From assembly GCA_033765345.1 (NCBI GenBank), contig JANRIC010000126.1, forward strand, positions 1 through 36,112: a DNA stretch of 36,112 nt, in the 5' to 3' direction. Each line of letters opens with the position of its first letter. The stretch's first letter is position 1. The notes below the pieces were generated by a model, which worked only from the letters and a program-made list of their open reading frames with translations, searched no databases and had not been told where the DNA came from. The translations under genes were made by a program, and so were the position numbers. This DNA comes from JANRIC01 sp033765345 (GTDB lineage Bacteria > Bacteroidota > Bacteroidia > Cytophagales > Microscillaceae). Below are positions 1 through 8,224 of this stretch, in pieces.

Positions 1-4
1 TTAA

Positions 5-159
5 AACCGACTTTTCGCACCCCCCTGTTTTTTGTAAGTTTTCTTCTAAAACTCTATAAAATATCGCAAAATATGGGTTTTGATAAAATATAGCATGTAA
101 GTTTTATAAGAATAGTTATATTTCATATAAATATTTCGCTAGGGTGCGAAAAGTCGGTT
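5..159. repeat. MITE-like element with 18-bp terminal inverted repeats
   Basis: Bases 5-22 (AACCGACTTTTCGCACCC) are the exact reverse complement of bases 142-159. Between them lies about 120 bp of very AT-rich sequence with no coding capacity. Perfect 18-bp terminal inverted repeats around a short non-coding core are typical of a miniature inverted-repeat transposable element or a deleted insertion sequence. No clear target-site duplication is visible, because the flanks are short A/T runs. The left end lies at the window edge, so the true boundary could be slightly outside. A very large hairpin or an attachment-site pair is an alternative reading. Confidence 0.55.
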
Positions 160-247
160 AAAAGCAAACTGTCAGGAAAATTTTAATTTCATCCCATCTT
201 CCTTTGAAATAACTGCGCTTTGTGGGTAGATGTAAAACCCAACTCCT

Positions 248-400
248 GAAATATCCTTGCGAACTCCCCAGGGTGAAGCAACCCCGGCTTAGGTGAGACG
301 TAGACTCACCTAAACCGAGATTGCCACGCCGCAAAGCGGCTCGCAAGGGATTAGCACGCCCCTTGTAGCATCAGCGGCTCGCCGATGCCTCCCCACAAGA
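248..400. repeat. Direct repeat copy 1 with internal hairpins
   Basis: Bases 274-326 match bases 1666-1718 with a single difference. The core contains an inverted repeat, GGCTTAGGTGAG ... CTCACCTAAACC, which forms a hairpin. After an extra 'CGCCGCAAAGCGGC' hairpin, a second conserved block (TTGTAGCATCAGCGGCTCGC, about 363-382) also recurs in copy 2. The region reads open on the minus strand but has no protein-like character, so it is treated as an intergenic repeat. Confidence 0.7.
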
Positions 401-769
401 TCGCAACTAAAAAAAATCTAACATTTCCCCCATATCTGCACTATATTTCAACAAGTAAGCCCTACATCATTTCAGATATTAATCCCCTGCTATTTGAAAC
501 ACCCTCGTCTTCAAAAACGCCACAGTGAACTACTTGCCGAAACCCATACCTGAATGGCATTAAGAGATACTTCAAGACCGCATACAATAGTATCAATTAA
601 AGCAAGCCAAAACCGTAACTTGGGCAGATTCCGAGAAGCAAATGCAGATAAAATAGACTTCCTTCAAAAAAAAACCAATCCCTCGTCATTTTTCTTCCAC
701 AAAATAATAGTATCTTTACTTAGTAAAACTAAGCCGATTTATTTCAAATATTTTTCTACGCACTCATCT
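401..769. other. Intergenic stretch upstream of the PIN gene, nothing recognised
   Basis: About 370 bp with no recognisable gene, RNA or repeat. The plus-strand frame of the PIN gene stays open from 554, but residues encoded by 554-769 look like low-complexity read-through and precede the natural N-terminus of the PIN fold. A TATCTTTA stretch near 710-717 resembles the Bacteroidota -7 box TAnnTTTG with one mismatch and could be the promoter of the downstream pair. Confidence 0.4.
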
Positions 770-1195
770 ATGCGAATTTACCTTGATAACTGTTGTTTTA
801 ATCGCCCCTTTGATGACCAAAGTCAAATTAAAATTCACTTAGAAACACAGGCTAAACTTTACGTACAGCAACAGATCAAAGAACAAGCACTTGAATTGGT
901 TTGGTCGTATATATTAGATTATGAAAACTCCTTCAACCCTTATGAAGAAAGACAAAAGATAATTTCAGAATGGCAAAACTTTGTGAAAATAGATGTTTAT
1001 GAAACACAAGTACTGCTTGAAAATGCCGAAGAGTTAGTCAATTTGGGGATAAAGGCTAAAGATGCCTTACATATTGCCTGTGCCATAGAAGCAAAATGTG
1101 TTTACTTCTTGATCACAGATGCCATTTTACTAAAGAAAAAACCTAAAATCACTCAAATTGAACTTATCAACCCAATAGATTTTGTGAATTTATAA
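770..1195 (+). CDS. PIN-domain protein, VapC-like putative toxin
   Basis: A 141-residue protein starting MRIYLDNCCFNRPFDD, where the first acidic residue of the PIN active site sits in LDNCC. A conserved Glu follows in SYILDYENS, then KAKDALHIACA and the terminal acidic motif LITDA. This order of D, E, D, D residues on alternating strands and helices is the PIN nuclease pattern. PIN proteins are usually Mg-dependent ribonucleases, often the toxin of a VapBC-type pair. The frame is open further upstream to 554, but the ATG at 770 is chosen because PIN domains begin directly with the first beta strand. The next gene starts 12 bp after the stop and is probably its partner. RNase activity and target are inferred. 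Confidence 0.75.
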   Translation: MRIYLDNCCFNRPFDDQSQIKIHLETQAKLYVQQQIKEQALELVWSYILDYENSFNPYEERQKIISEWQNFVKIDVYETQVLLENAEELVNLGIKAKDALHIACAIEAKCVYFLITDAILLKKKPKITQIELINPIDFVNL

Positions 1196-1207
1196 AAAGA
1201 AAACCCC

Positions 1208-1414
1208 ATGACAGATACAGAAATCAAAAAAATAGCTTTTCAGATACTGAACGAAAAACTTGGAGAACTGGATACCGAGCGTTTTGTAGCACTGTTATTG
1301 CGCGAACCTGCCAATTATACAGCGTGGCAAAGTAAATTTTTTGAAGATAAAGACGTAAAAAGCCTCAGCCAAGAAGCAATGAAAATGCGTGAATATAAAA
1401 AAAACAATGCATAA
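1208..1414 (+). CDS. Small protein paired with the PIN gene, putative antitoxin
   Basis: A 68-residue, charged, probably helical protein (MTDTEIKKIAFQILNEKLG...). It lies 12 bp downstream of the PIN gene in the same direction with a purine-rich stretch (AAAAAGAAAA) before its ATG. It has no recognisable AbrB, RHH or Phd DNA-binding motif. Its position suggests the antitoxin or a partner of the PIN protein, in the less common toxin-first order. The length and start are well supported by the spacing; the antitoxin role is inference from neighbourhood only. Confidence 0.6.
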   Translation: MTDTEIKKIAFQILNEKLGELDTERFVALLLREPANYTAWQSKFFEDKDVKSLSQEAMKMREYKKNNA

Positions 1415-1521
1415 TATTTCCCATGAAGCTTTTTCTTCCCTCCCCCTACGCTAAATCAAACAACAACTATATATTTTTTTGTATGGAAGCTCCTGCACAG
1501 TACAGCAGCTATATATTTTGT

Positions 1522-1593
1522 CATTCCGAACGATCGTTCGGAATCTTAGCGTCTGCATAGAGAAACGTTAAGATTCCGCCTGCCGTTGGAATG
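1522..1593. repeat. Imperfect inverted repeat containing a perfect 22-bp palindrome
   Basis: Bases 1523-1544 (ATTCCGAACGATCGTTCGGAAT) form a perfect 22-bp palindrome. The wider segment 1522-1593 folds as a long hairpin because GGAATCTTAGCGT pairs with ACGTTAAGATTCC and the ends pair CATTCC/GGAATG. It lies downstream of the PIN pair. It could be a terminator, but no T-run follows; a small mobile hairpin element is more likely. Confidence 0.55.
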
Positions 1594-1636
1594 ATAGCTC
1601 CAGATTAAGGGTTTTGTATTGAATATCAGCTTATTA

Positions 1637-1755
1637 GAAAATATTTCAAGGGTAACCCTCCAGGATGAAGCAACCCCGGCTTAGGTGAGACTTAGACTCA
1701 CCTAAACCGAGATTGCCAGTTCCTTTGTAGCATCGGCGGCTCGCCGGTGCAAGAA
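1637..1755. repeat. Direct repeat copy 2 with internal hairpin
   Basis: Second copy of the repeat at 248-400, in the same orientation. The 53-bp core 1666-1718 differs from copy 1 at a single base and carries the same GGTGAGAC/ACTCACC hairpin. The downstream block TTGTAGCATCGGCGGCTCGC (about 1725-1744) also recurs. The rest of 1756-1895 shows no gene. Confidence 0.7.
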
Positions 1756-1895
1756 AATAAAGCCGATGTAGACTTAGATAACCCTAATTTTAATGACAAA
1801 CAATACCGTTAAGATACTACCTCATAAGTAGTCCATTTAATTAGGCGATAGTCCAGAGTAAATGCAGTTACGTTGGTTATCAACTAATTAGGTAG

Positions 1896-2867
1896 CTACT
1901 TATAAGGATTTAGCGCAGCATAGATTTGTGCATAACCCTGCATCACAGATGGGATAAAAATTTCCTTCAAAGAGGGTTGTTGTGGGTTGTTTATTTTGGG
2001 ATAGATGTAAATGCCCTGGGTTTTGATACGAATTTGGGCAATATTTTGGAAGTAAATGCTCGTAGTGTGGAGGTCTTTGCCTCTGAGCAGGATTTTATCG
2101 CTGTGAAGTTCTATGATGAGGTTGGCCAGTTTGGGGTTGATATGAGATCGGCTGATTGAAGCGGAAGCGATCAGAGCAACCAGACTCATCAATCCTAAAT
2201 AAACCAAAAGGGTATTGTGTAACATCAGAAAAAACAATGCTCCCACAAATAAAAGTCCCAAGCAAAGAAGTAACTGATCTACCTGTATTTTTTTGCGAAA
2301 TTCCTCAAAATCAGACCTTTTCATATAAAAAATATCAAAACGACTGTCTTCTTGGTGCGAAAATTTCTCTTCTTGCGGATTCTGTGGATGATTATTTTTC
2401 TGTTTAAAATTCTGATAAGTACGCTCCTGAAATTCCTCACGCGTCACTTTCTCATTGTTATAATAATAATATTTGATATCATCCTTTTTATTGTGGCGTT
2501 TGGCGTAGGTTCGGTTTTTTTCATCGTGGATGTTTTCGTATTGCTTCCAGAGGCGATCCAGGCGGCTTTTGTAAGCGTCGGCTGTTTTCCAGGTATTGGG
2601 GTTTTGGGGTGGTCTGGTTTGAGTTTCTTCTTCTTCGGTACGATGGATTTCGTCTTTGTATTTAAAATCGTACTGTCGCTTTTGATTGGTGTTGGAGAGT
2701 ACTTCGTACGCCGATTGAATTTCCTTGAAACGATCTTCGGAGGATTTGCTGCCTTGATTGCGGTCGGGGTGCCAGATTTTGGCCAAACGGCGATAAGCGG
2801 CCTTGATCTCTAAGGGACTGGCTTTACTGGGAATGTTTAAAACCTTGTAGAAGTTAATGAATGTCAT
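1896..2867 (-). CDS. J-domain membrane protein
   Basis: A 323-residue protein. Residues 1-70 are a J domain with the diagnostic HPD motif (IWHPDRNQG) between the two main helices, ending in the usual YEVLSNTNQKRQYD. A long charged linker follows (residues 75-190), then two membrane segments around residues 198-240, and a C-terminal segment beginning LANLIIELHSDKI. The zinc-finger and substrate domains of true DnaJ are absent, so this is a co-chaperone-like protein that would recruit an Hsp70 to the membrane. It is the last gene of a minus-strand operon, starting 16 bp after its upstream neighbour, with which it shares the membrane plus 'IIEL..DK' module. Confidence 0.85.
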   Translation of the reverse strand: MTFINFYKVLNIPSKASPLEIKAAYRRLAKIWHPDRNQGSKSSEDRFKEIQSAYEVLSNTNQKRQYDFKYKDEIHRTEEEETQTRPPQNPNTWKTADAYKSRLDRLWKQYENIHDEKNRTYAKRHNKKDDIKYYYYNNEKVTREEFQERTYQNFKQKNNHPQNPQEEKFSHQEDSRFDIFYMKRSDFEEFRKKIQVDQLLLCLGLLFVGALFFLMLHNTLLVYLGLMSLVALIASASISRSHINPKLANLIIELHSDKILLRGKDLHTTSIYFQNIAQIRIKTQGIYIYPKINNPQQPSLKEIFIPSVMQGYAQIYAALNPYK

Positions 2868-2883
2868 TGTTTTAAAAAATTAT

Positions 2884-3525
2884 TCAGTTTTTAGGCTGAA
2901 CAAGTACTCTTTTAATTGTGTGTAATTTTCTATGTTTTTTGGGATAAAAATAATGTTTTTTTCTCCCACCCGATTCATATCGGAAATATATACCCAGATT
3001 TAAGTGATTTACAAGATTTCCCTGATTGATTTGCTTGATTTTTAATGATTTAAAAGCTCCTTGCAAGGGTCTTGCTTTTAAAACCACTTTGGTTTGAGTA
3101 TAGACTTTAATGGCTGTCTTGAGACCTTTTTTAAAAATCCAGATTCCCTTTTTGTCTTCCCACAATTTCCCAAAATTTTTCAGAGGTATTTCTGCGTGCT
3201 TTAATCCGAAGCCGCTGCGTATCATTTTATCCGTATAGAGCTCAATGATCGTGTTATCTACGGGATCAAGGAGCAAATTCAAGCACAAATCTATCAGGGC
3301 TAATATCAAAGCCACTGTCAAAAATATTGCCATCATCAAGGCATCTGATGTAAAAACAAAAGATAAAATAGCCGCTAAACTGATAGGTATCCAGATTAAT
3401 CTCAAAACCCGGCTGATTTTTTTGATCGAGTTGGAGGCTGGCTCAGTCACCCGAAATATTTTCAGGGCAGAAGCCTTTGTAGGAGAACCATTTACCGTAT
3501 TTTGTACCTGATCGGGCATCTTCAT
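2884..3525 (-). CDS. Small membrane protein with repeat-derived C-terminal segment
   Basis: A 213-residue protein of unknown function. Residues about 40-90 form two hydrophobic segments. Next comes a module (DNTIIELYTDKM ... IPLKNFG ... GIWIFKK) that resembles the C-terminus of the adjacent J-domain protein (LIIELHSDKI ... IYFQNIA ... GIYIYPK). Residues about 141-179 are encoded by a copy of a dispersed DNA repeat (2989-3102). The tail after that is very basic (GRKKHYFYPKKHRKLHTIKR). The ATG at 3525 lies 6 bp after the stop of the OmpA-like gene, so the three genes form an operon. The native protein probably ended nearer residue 140-150, with the repeat replacing the original terminus; this is an inference. 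Confidence 0.7.
   Translation of the reverse strand: MKMPDQVQNTVNGSPTKASALKIFRVTEPASNSIKKISRVLRLIWIPISLAAILSFVFTSDALMMAIFLTVALILALIDLCLNLLLDPVDNTIIELYTDKMIRSGFGLKHAEIPLKNFGKLWEDKKGIWIFKKGLKTAIKVYTQTKVVLKARPLQGAFKSLKIKQINQGNLVNHLNLGIYFRYESGGRKKHYFYPKKHRKLHTIKRVLVQPKN
2989..3102 (-). repeat. Dispersed ~100-bp repeat, copy A, inside a coding region
   Basis: On the minus strand it starts TATACTCAAACC and ends AAATCTGGGTATA. The interior carries AAATC units spaced roughly 10-11 bases apart (AAATCAATCAGGGAAATC and similar). The same ends and interior occur at 35186-35288 (opposite orientation), and the ends plus a diverged interior at 34186-34282. Here it lies in frame near the 3' end of the small membrane protein gene. 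Confidence 0.75.
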
Positions 3526-3531
3526 AGAGCT

Positions 3532-5064
3532 TTAGTTTTCGATGATTTTAAACTCAACTCTTCTATTTTTCCGGCGGTCTTCTTCGGTGTTATTTCCGGC
3601 AAGGGGTTGCGTTTCTCCAAAGCCCTGATAATGCATTCGGGAAACTTCAATACCTTTGGAAATCAGATAGTCTACACAGGATTTGGCTCTACTTTCCGAT
3701 AAAAGCAGGTTTTTTTGGTCGTCTCCGATATTGTCTGTATGTCCCTGAATTTCTATTCTCATTGTGGGATTTTTTTCCAATAAATCGACCAATCGCATCA
3801 AATCAGCATAAGACGTAGGGCGTAGCTCTGATTGGGCATAATCAAAAAATAGATTATTCAGACGAATGGTCTCTCCTTTTTGAATGGGAGCCAGATAAAG
3901 ATCTTTCTGAATTTCTTTGTAATCTGCTTTTTGAGTAAGATTAAGATGCTCCGATATGGCAAAATAATTTTCACTTTCTGCCCGGAATCCATATTCTTCA
4001 CCTTGTTTGAGTACGATTTTATAAGAGCCGTCTTTTGGATTGGAGCGAGCTTTGCCTACTGGTGTGCCGTCTTTAAGCAGGTCATAAGCAATGTTGGCAC
4101 TCAAAGGTTCTTTTGTACGGGCATCATAGACGTATCCATAAACCAGGATCACGGGATCGGGGCGATATTCTTCTTTAAGCTTGACTTTAAAAATGTCACT
4201 TCCGCCGAAGCTTTGATTGTAAGAGACAATAAAAGCATAATCTCCCGAAGCAGGTACGGTATAATAAGCATCCCAGGAAGGTGTGTTGATGGGAGCCTCT
4301 AGCCTTTGAGGGAGTGACCATCGCTGCCAGGTTTCGTCCGCACGCTTACTAAAATAGATGTCGTGTTGCCCGAGGCTGCCCTGGCGATTGCTGGAGAAGT
4401 ATAAAGTAAGCCCGTCGGAGGCCAGGAAAGGAGTACCTTCATCAAGCTCTGAATTAATGTCATTGCCCAGGCTCAAAGGACGCGACCAAATGCCATTTTC
4501 TTGGAGGAAACTCACATATAAATCACCGTCCACATCATTTGCCTTGGTGCTAAAGCTGAGGAGCAGCGTTTTGTTATCACTCGCTAACCAGATGTTAGAA
4601 AAACGCCCTTTGTCCATTTCCTGATAGGCCTCGATGTCGATTCCCTGGGGGGGACTCCATCCGTCTTGGGTTTTATGGGTGAGTGAATAGCCTTTTAGAT
4701 TGGGAATGTATACACCGTCTTTATAATAACCACTGACTACCAGCGTATTGCCGTCAGGTGTTACACCGGTCACGAAATTATCATGTTCATTATTTAGGGG
4801 GCTTCCTATATTTTGTGCCTGTCCCCAGGCTCCATTTGCCTGGATGGAAGAAAACCAAATATCGTAGCTATCCCGATTGATATTGTCGGGATGCCCTTTG
4901 CGGGTAAAATAGATGGTTTTTCCGTCGGGAGTGATGAGAGGAACCAGTTCATTGTAGGCAGAATTGACTTGATTACCCAGGTTTTCCAGGGTGGCTTTTT
5001 GGGAAAATGCAGGAGAAATTGTGATTTGTAGCATCACAAAAGCTATAAAAATATGCTTAACCAT
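3532..5064 (-). CDS. PD40-repeat OmpA-family outer-membrane protein
   Basis: A 510-residue protein with a signal peptide (MVKHIFIAFVMLQITISPAFSQ). Residues about 40-300 hold WD40-like PD40 propeller repeats (LITPDGKTIYFTRKG, FLASDGLTLYFSSNRQG). Residues about 305-370 form a carboxypeptidase-regulatory-like beta sandwich (VYGYVYDARTKEPLSANI). Residues about 395-510 are an OmpA C-terminal peptidoglycan-binding domain (FFDYAQSELRP, IEIQGHTDNIG, LSESRAKSCVDYL, ending NRRVEFKI). Such proteins in Bacteroidota anchor to peptidoglycan beneath the outer membrane; some relatives, such as PorE, belong to type IX secretion complexes. That link is family knowledge, not shown here. It is the first gene of the operon with the two membrane proteins downstream. 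Confidence 0.88.
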   Translation of the reverse strand: MVKHIFIAFVMLQITISPAFSQKATLENLGNQVNSAYNELVPLITPDGKTIYFTRKGHPDNINRDSYDIWFSSIQANGAWGQAQNIGSPLNNEHDNFVTGVTPDGNTLVVSGYYKDGVYIPNLKGYSLTHKTQDGWSPPQGIDIEAYQEMDKGRFSNIWLASDNKTLLLSFSTKANDVDGDLYVSFLQENGIWSRPLSLGNDINSELDEGTPFLASDGLTLYFSSNRQGSLGQHDIYFSKRADETWQRWSLPQRLEAPINTPSWDAYYTVPASGDYAFIVSYNQSFGGSDIFKVKLKEEYRPDPVILVYGYVYDARTKEPLSANIAYDLLKDGTPVGKARSNPKDGSYKIVLKQGEEYGFRAESENYFAISEHLNLTQKADYKEIQKDLYLAPIQKGETIRLNNLFFDYAQSELRPTSYADLMRLVDLLEKNPTMRIEIQGHTDNIGDDQKNLLLSESRAKSCVDYLISKGIEVSRMHYQGFGETQPLAGNNTEEDRRKNRRVEFKIIEN

Positions 5065-5268
5065 TTGAGAATAAATTGTATCAAAAAAGGAAACCCCATT
5101 GTTTTCAATTTACGGAATTGAAGTATGAAGGATGTGCTAAAATGTTTCGAATCGATTAAGAGCCTTAAATTTGTCTCAGGCAGTTGAGTTTTGGGCATTA
5201 GCCGTTTGGCTTTGATCCAAGTAGAACAAAGCACATGCTGGAGGCAGTATATTTTTTAATCCAGGTCT

Positions 5269-6747
5269 TTACTCCCACATGGGTTTTCCGGAGCTCCAGA
5301 TGAGTTCCTGATAGGTTTTTTCCAGTTTGCTTTTGAGTGACTCAAGTTTAATTTGCCCATCAATAAGCGAGTTTTCTCGGCTGTTAATCAGGAACAGGTC
5401 ACTTTCGCCATTGATAAATTTACGAAGCTCTCCGTCTCTGAGTCGGCGGTAGTTTTGTACGATTTGGCTCTGGCGATCGATGAGATCACGGATATTTTGT
5501 AATTCGTTAAAAGCGACGTCTATTTGGTTGAGAATATCCCGCTCCTGTGCCTGAAGGTCGAGGTTTGTTTGGTCTTGTTTGATCTGGACTTTCTGGAGTT
5601 TTCCTCTTTCTTTTCTCAAAAAAAGTGGAAAGTTGAAATTAACGCCGATTTGATAATTTTCTGCCGGGCTGAAGTTGGTATTTTCATTGATTTTGGCGGT
5701 GTTGCTGTACAGGGTATAATCCAGCTCAATTTGTGGCAGGAGTTGGCTGCGAGATACTTTCTCGTCGATCTGAAGTTGAGCCAGTTTAAGCCTCAGTTTT
5801 TGCAATTCGGGATGGTTGTTTTGAGCAAAAGATTTGAGTTCTTCCAGGCGATTGTCTGAGATTAACCGTAGGCTATTGAGTTCGATTTGAGGGACGATCT
5901 CTTCACGCAATTCTAAGGGTTCTTGGTTTTCATTCCAGAGATAATAAGAAATGCGAATACGGGCGTTTTTGAGGTTGATACTTGCCTGCTGAAGCTCAAT
6001 GCCGCGATTTTGGAAGGTGACCAATGCTTGCACAGAATCAATGGCGGCCAATTCACCCAAAGCGACCCTGGTTTTGACCCCTGCCAATTGCTGACTGGCA
6101 AATCTGTAGGCAGAATCCAGCAACTGGTAGCTGCGGAATTGAAAATACCATTCCCAATAATCTTTGGCGGCACTCAGGAGCAGTTTGTTGGTCAGTTTGA
6201 TGCGTTCATTTTCAGATATATCTCTCAGATAACGCGCTTGCTCCAGGGCGGCTCTACGGGTATTGACGATGATGCTTTGGGTAATGGGGATAGAGATGCC
6301 GATTTGTCCTTGCCCGGCAGGATCAGAGATATAATTTTCGGGATTGAGGAAAACCCCGTGATTTTGTTTGAATCCGGCATAAATTTCAGCAGCCCATACC
6401 GGCACTTTGACTTTGGAATCAAAGGTATTAAAGTACACCTTTTCATCAAACTCCTTGCGATCGTAATTCAAGGCAAGTTTGGGGTCAAAATTACCTTTTT
6501 GAATACGAATTTCCTGGTCGGCTTCCTCCAAAAAAAGTTGTGCTTGCCGGGCCACAGGGTGATTTCTGACGATTTGTTGATAGAACTCTTTAAAAGTCAA
6601 TACCTGATTCAGGGTAGAATCGTAGGAAGTTTGGGCTTTTAAAGGATTCATAACCAGAGATATAAACAAGATTAATTGCAAATTTAAACCCATAAAATTT
6701 CTTAGGGAAAATAACCTAAGGGAATTTGCTTGGGATGTTATTTTCAT
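5269..6747 (-). CDS. TolC-family outer-membrane efflux protein
   Basis: A 492-residue protein with an N-terminal hydrophobic signal ending near LKAQ. It has two repeats of long alpha-helical sequence typical of TolC (LTFKEFYQQIVRNHPVARQA near the start, NNHPELQKLRLKLAQLQIDE in the second half). Beta-strand pieces lie around GQIGISIPI and YQIGVNFNFPLFLRKERG. TolC trimers form the outer-membrane barrel and periplasmic tunnel of type I secretion or efflux machines. It is the last gene of the operon ABC - HlyD - TolC and starts 31 bp after the HlyD-like gene. The first ATG gives a long n-region; an internal Met at residue 19 (position 6693) is an equally good start. Confidence 0.88.
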   Translation of the reverse strand: MKITSQANSLRLFSLRNFMGLNLQLILFISLVMNPLKAQTSYDSTLNQVLTFKEFYQQIVRNHPVARQAQLFLEEADQEIRIQKGNFDPKLALNYDRKEFDEKVYFNTFDSKVKVPVWAAEIYAGFKQNHGVFLNPENYISDPAGQGQIGISIPITQSIIVNTRRAALEQARYLRDISENERIKLTNKLLLSAAKDYWEWYFQFRSYQLLDSAYRFASQQLAGVKTRVALGELAAIDSVQALVTFQNRGIELQQASINLKNARIRISYYLWNENQEPLELREEIVPQIELNSLRLISDNRLEELKSFAQNNHPELQKLRLKLAQLQIDEKVSRSQLLPQIELDYTLYSNTAKINENTNFSPAENYQIGVNFNFPLFLRKERGKLQKVQIKQDQTNLDLQAQERDILNQIDVAFNELQNIRDLIDRQSQIVQNYRRLRDGELRKFINGESDLFLINSRENSLIDGQIKLESLKSKLEKTYQELIWSSGKPMWE

Positions 6748-6778
6748 GTGCGTTTTGATACTTCTCCTTTTTGATTAA

Positions 6779-8176
6779 TTATTTGACTTTGATTTTGATT
6801 TTTTGACCGCTTTTTTTGTCTTTTTCTTTTTCGTTGCCAGGTTCTTTATAGAGGCTGGGCGGGAAGCCGTTAAGTTGTCGCCATAACTCAAACCAAACTG
6901 GTACATCATCAAGCATTACCCAGCCGTATACGCCTGAGCCCAAGCGCAATTGATCCGGCCAGGGTTCGTTTTTTTCTGGCACTACCAAGATCCTGTATTC
7001 ACCATCCTTGCTATTGACATAATCGATGACCTGAATCTTGCCTCCAAATGTACCAACTGCCACACTCGGCCAACCTGTAACCTGTAAAGCTGGCCAACCA
7101 TCAAACTCCAGCCTGACGTGCCGACCGATGGAAAGCAGGGGTACATTCATGGCTTTTACATAAAGCTCCACTGCCTTGCCAGGATTGTCGGGTTGGATGG
7201 TACAGACGGCATCGCTTTCCTTGATTGTCTCTCCGACACCTGATTTCAGGGCTTTGACCACATAGCCGTTTTGCGGTGCAAGCACATTATATTGCTGATT
7301 TCGGATGCGTAGGTTGTTGTAATAGTTTTTGAGTTTGGAAAGAGAACCTTGTTTATCTGCTAAAGTAGCCTGAGAGGAGCCTAAATCCGACTGAGCCTTG
7401 GCGATTTTGTCAGCGTATTCGGCTTCCAACGAATTCAACTGAATACGCGTATTGATTAGCTCATTTTGACTGACTAGATATTTATTCCTTTGGCCTACTA
7501 CTTTTGCCCGCACTTCCTGGAGTTTTTGTCTTCGTTTTTCCCATTCAGTACGAGAAATCAGCGGAATTTCACCTTGATCATCTGCTTTATACATTTCGTC
7601 ATAGCTGGCAAATTGCCGCTCGGCGATTTGTAAATTTACTTTTTCGGCTTCAAACTCGGCACTGTCGATAGTTACCTTGAGTTGTGCCTGTAAGAATTTG
7701 TTACGGGCTTTTTGTAAGCTTAATTGCAATCCGCTTTGTCGTGCCTGAATTAAACTGTTAAGGGCAGAAATTTTTGATTTATTTGCCTCGATGCCCTGCT
7801 CTTTGGCATCTAATTGTTCATTGAGTCTTTGGAGCAGTTCGGGGTCAAAATAATCAGTTTTTATTTCCTCGAGTACGAGTAAAGTATCCCCTTTTTTAAC
7901 AAACTGACCTTCCTGCACTTTCCAGACTTTGATTCTTCCAGCGATGGCTGAATTGACCTCCTGAGGGCGGTCTGCTGGGGCAAGAGCTGTCACGCTTCCA
8001 CTGCCTTCCACATTTTGTTGCCAGGGCAAAAATAGACAAATAAATAAGAATAATAAAATCCCTACCAACCAGTAAGCCAGGATTTTGGCAGCTTTGGGAG
8101 TGTTGATGATTTTGAGGGAATACACTTTTTTTTCAACTTCTTCCCGATTAAATTGTGGACTTGATATTTCTAACAT
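6779..8176 (-). CDS. HlyD-family membrane fusion protein
   Basis: A 465-residue periplasmic adaptor. One membrane segment lies at about residues 34-52 (ILAYWLVGILLFLFICLFL). A lipoyl-like half follows (AGRIKVWKVQEGQFVKKGDT), then a long coiled coil at about residues 105-290, the second lipoyl half (VLAPQNGYVVKALKSGVGE) and a beta-barrel/C-terminal domain. The order matches HlyD-type adaptors that bridge an inner-membrane ABC protein to TolC. The C-terminal tail is strikingly basic (KEKDKKSGQKIKIKVK). It lies 48 bp after the ABC gene and 31 bp before the TolC gene, all on the minus strand. Confidence 0.9.
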   Translation of the reverse strand: MLEISSPQFNREEVEKKVYSLKIINTPKAAKILAYWLVGILLFLFICLFLPWQQNVEGSGSVTALAPADRPQEVNSAIAGRIKVWKVQEGQFVKKGDTLLVLEEIKTDYFDPELLQRLNEQLDAKEQGIEANKSKISALNSLIQARQSGLQLSLQKARNKFLQAQLKVTIDSAEFEAEKVNLQIAERQFASYDEMYKADDQGEIPLISRTEWEKRRQKLQEVRAKVVGQRNKYLVSQNELINTRIQLNSLEAEYADKIAKAQSDLGSSQATLADKQGSLSKLKNYYNNLRIRNQQYNVLAPQNGYVVKALKSGVGETIKESDAVCTIQPDNPGKAVELYVKAMNVPLLSIGRHVRLEFDGWPALQVTGWPSVAVGTFGGKIQVIDYVNSKDGEYRILVVPEKNEPWPDQLRLGSGVYGWVMLDDVPVWFELWRQLNGFPPSLYKEPGNEKEKDKKSGQKIKIKVK

Positions 8177-8224
8177 CTTTATTGGCTTGGATTAATTTTT
8201 TTAATTTGTGAATAAGGCGTATGT

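Noticed and set aside
158..346. Minus-strand open frame of 62 codons over the first repeat
   Set aside because: It overlaps the inverted-repeat end and the hairpin-bearing direct repeat and has no protein-like features; treated as non-coding.
554..769. N-terminal extension of the PIN frame
   Set aside because: It precedes the natural PIN start and is not similar to the PIN fold; the ATG at 770 is preferred.
1926..3511. Plus-strand open frames across the J-domain and small membrane genes
   Set aside because: They are antisense to real genes with clear family motifs.
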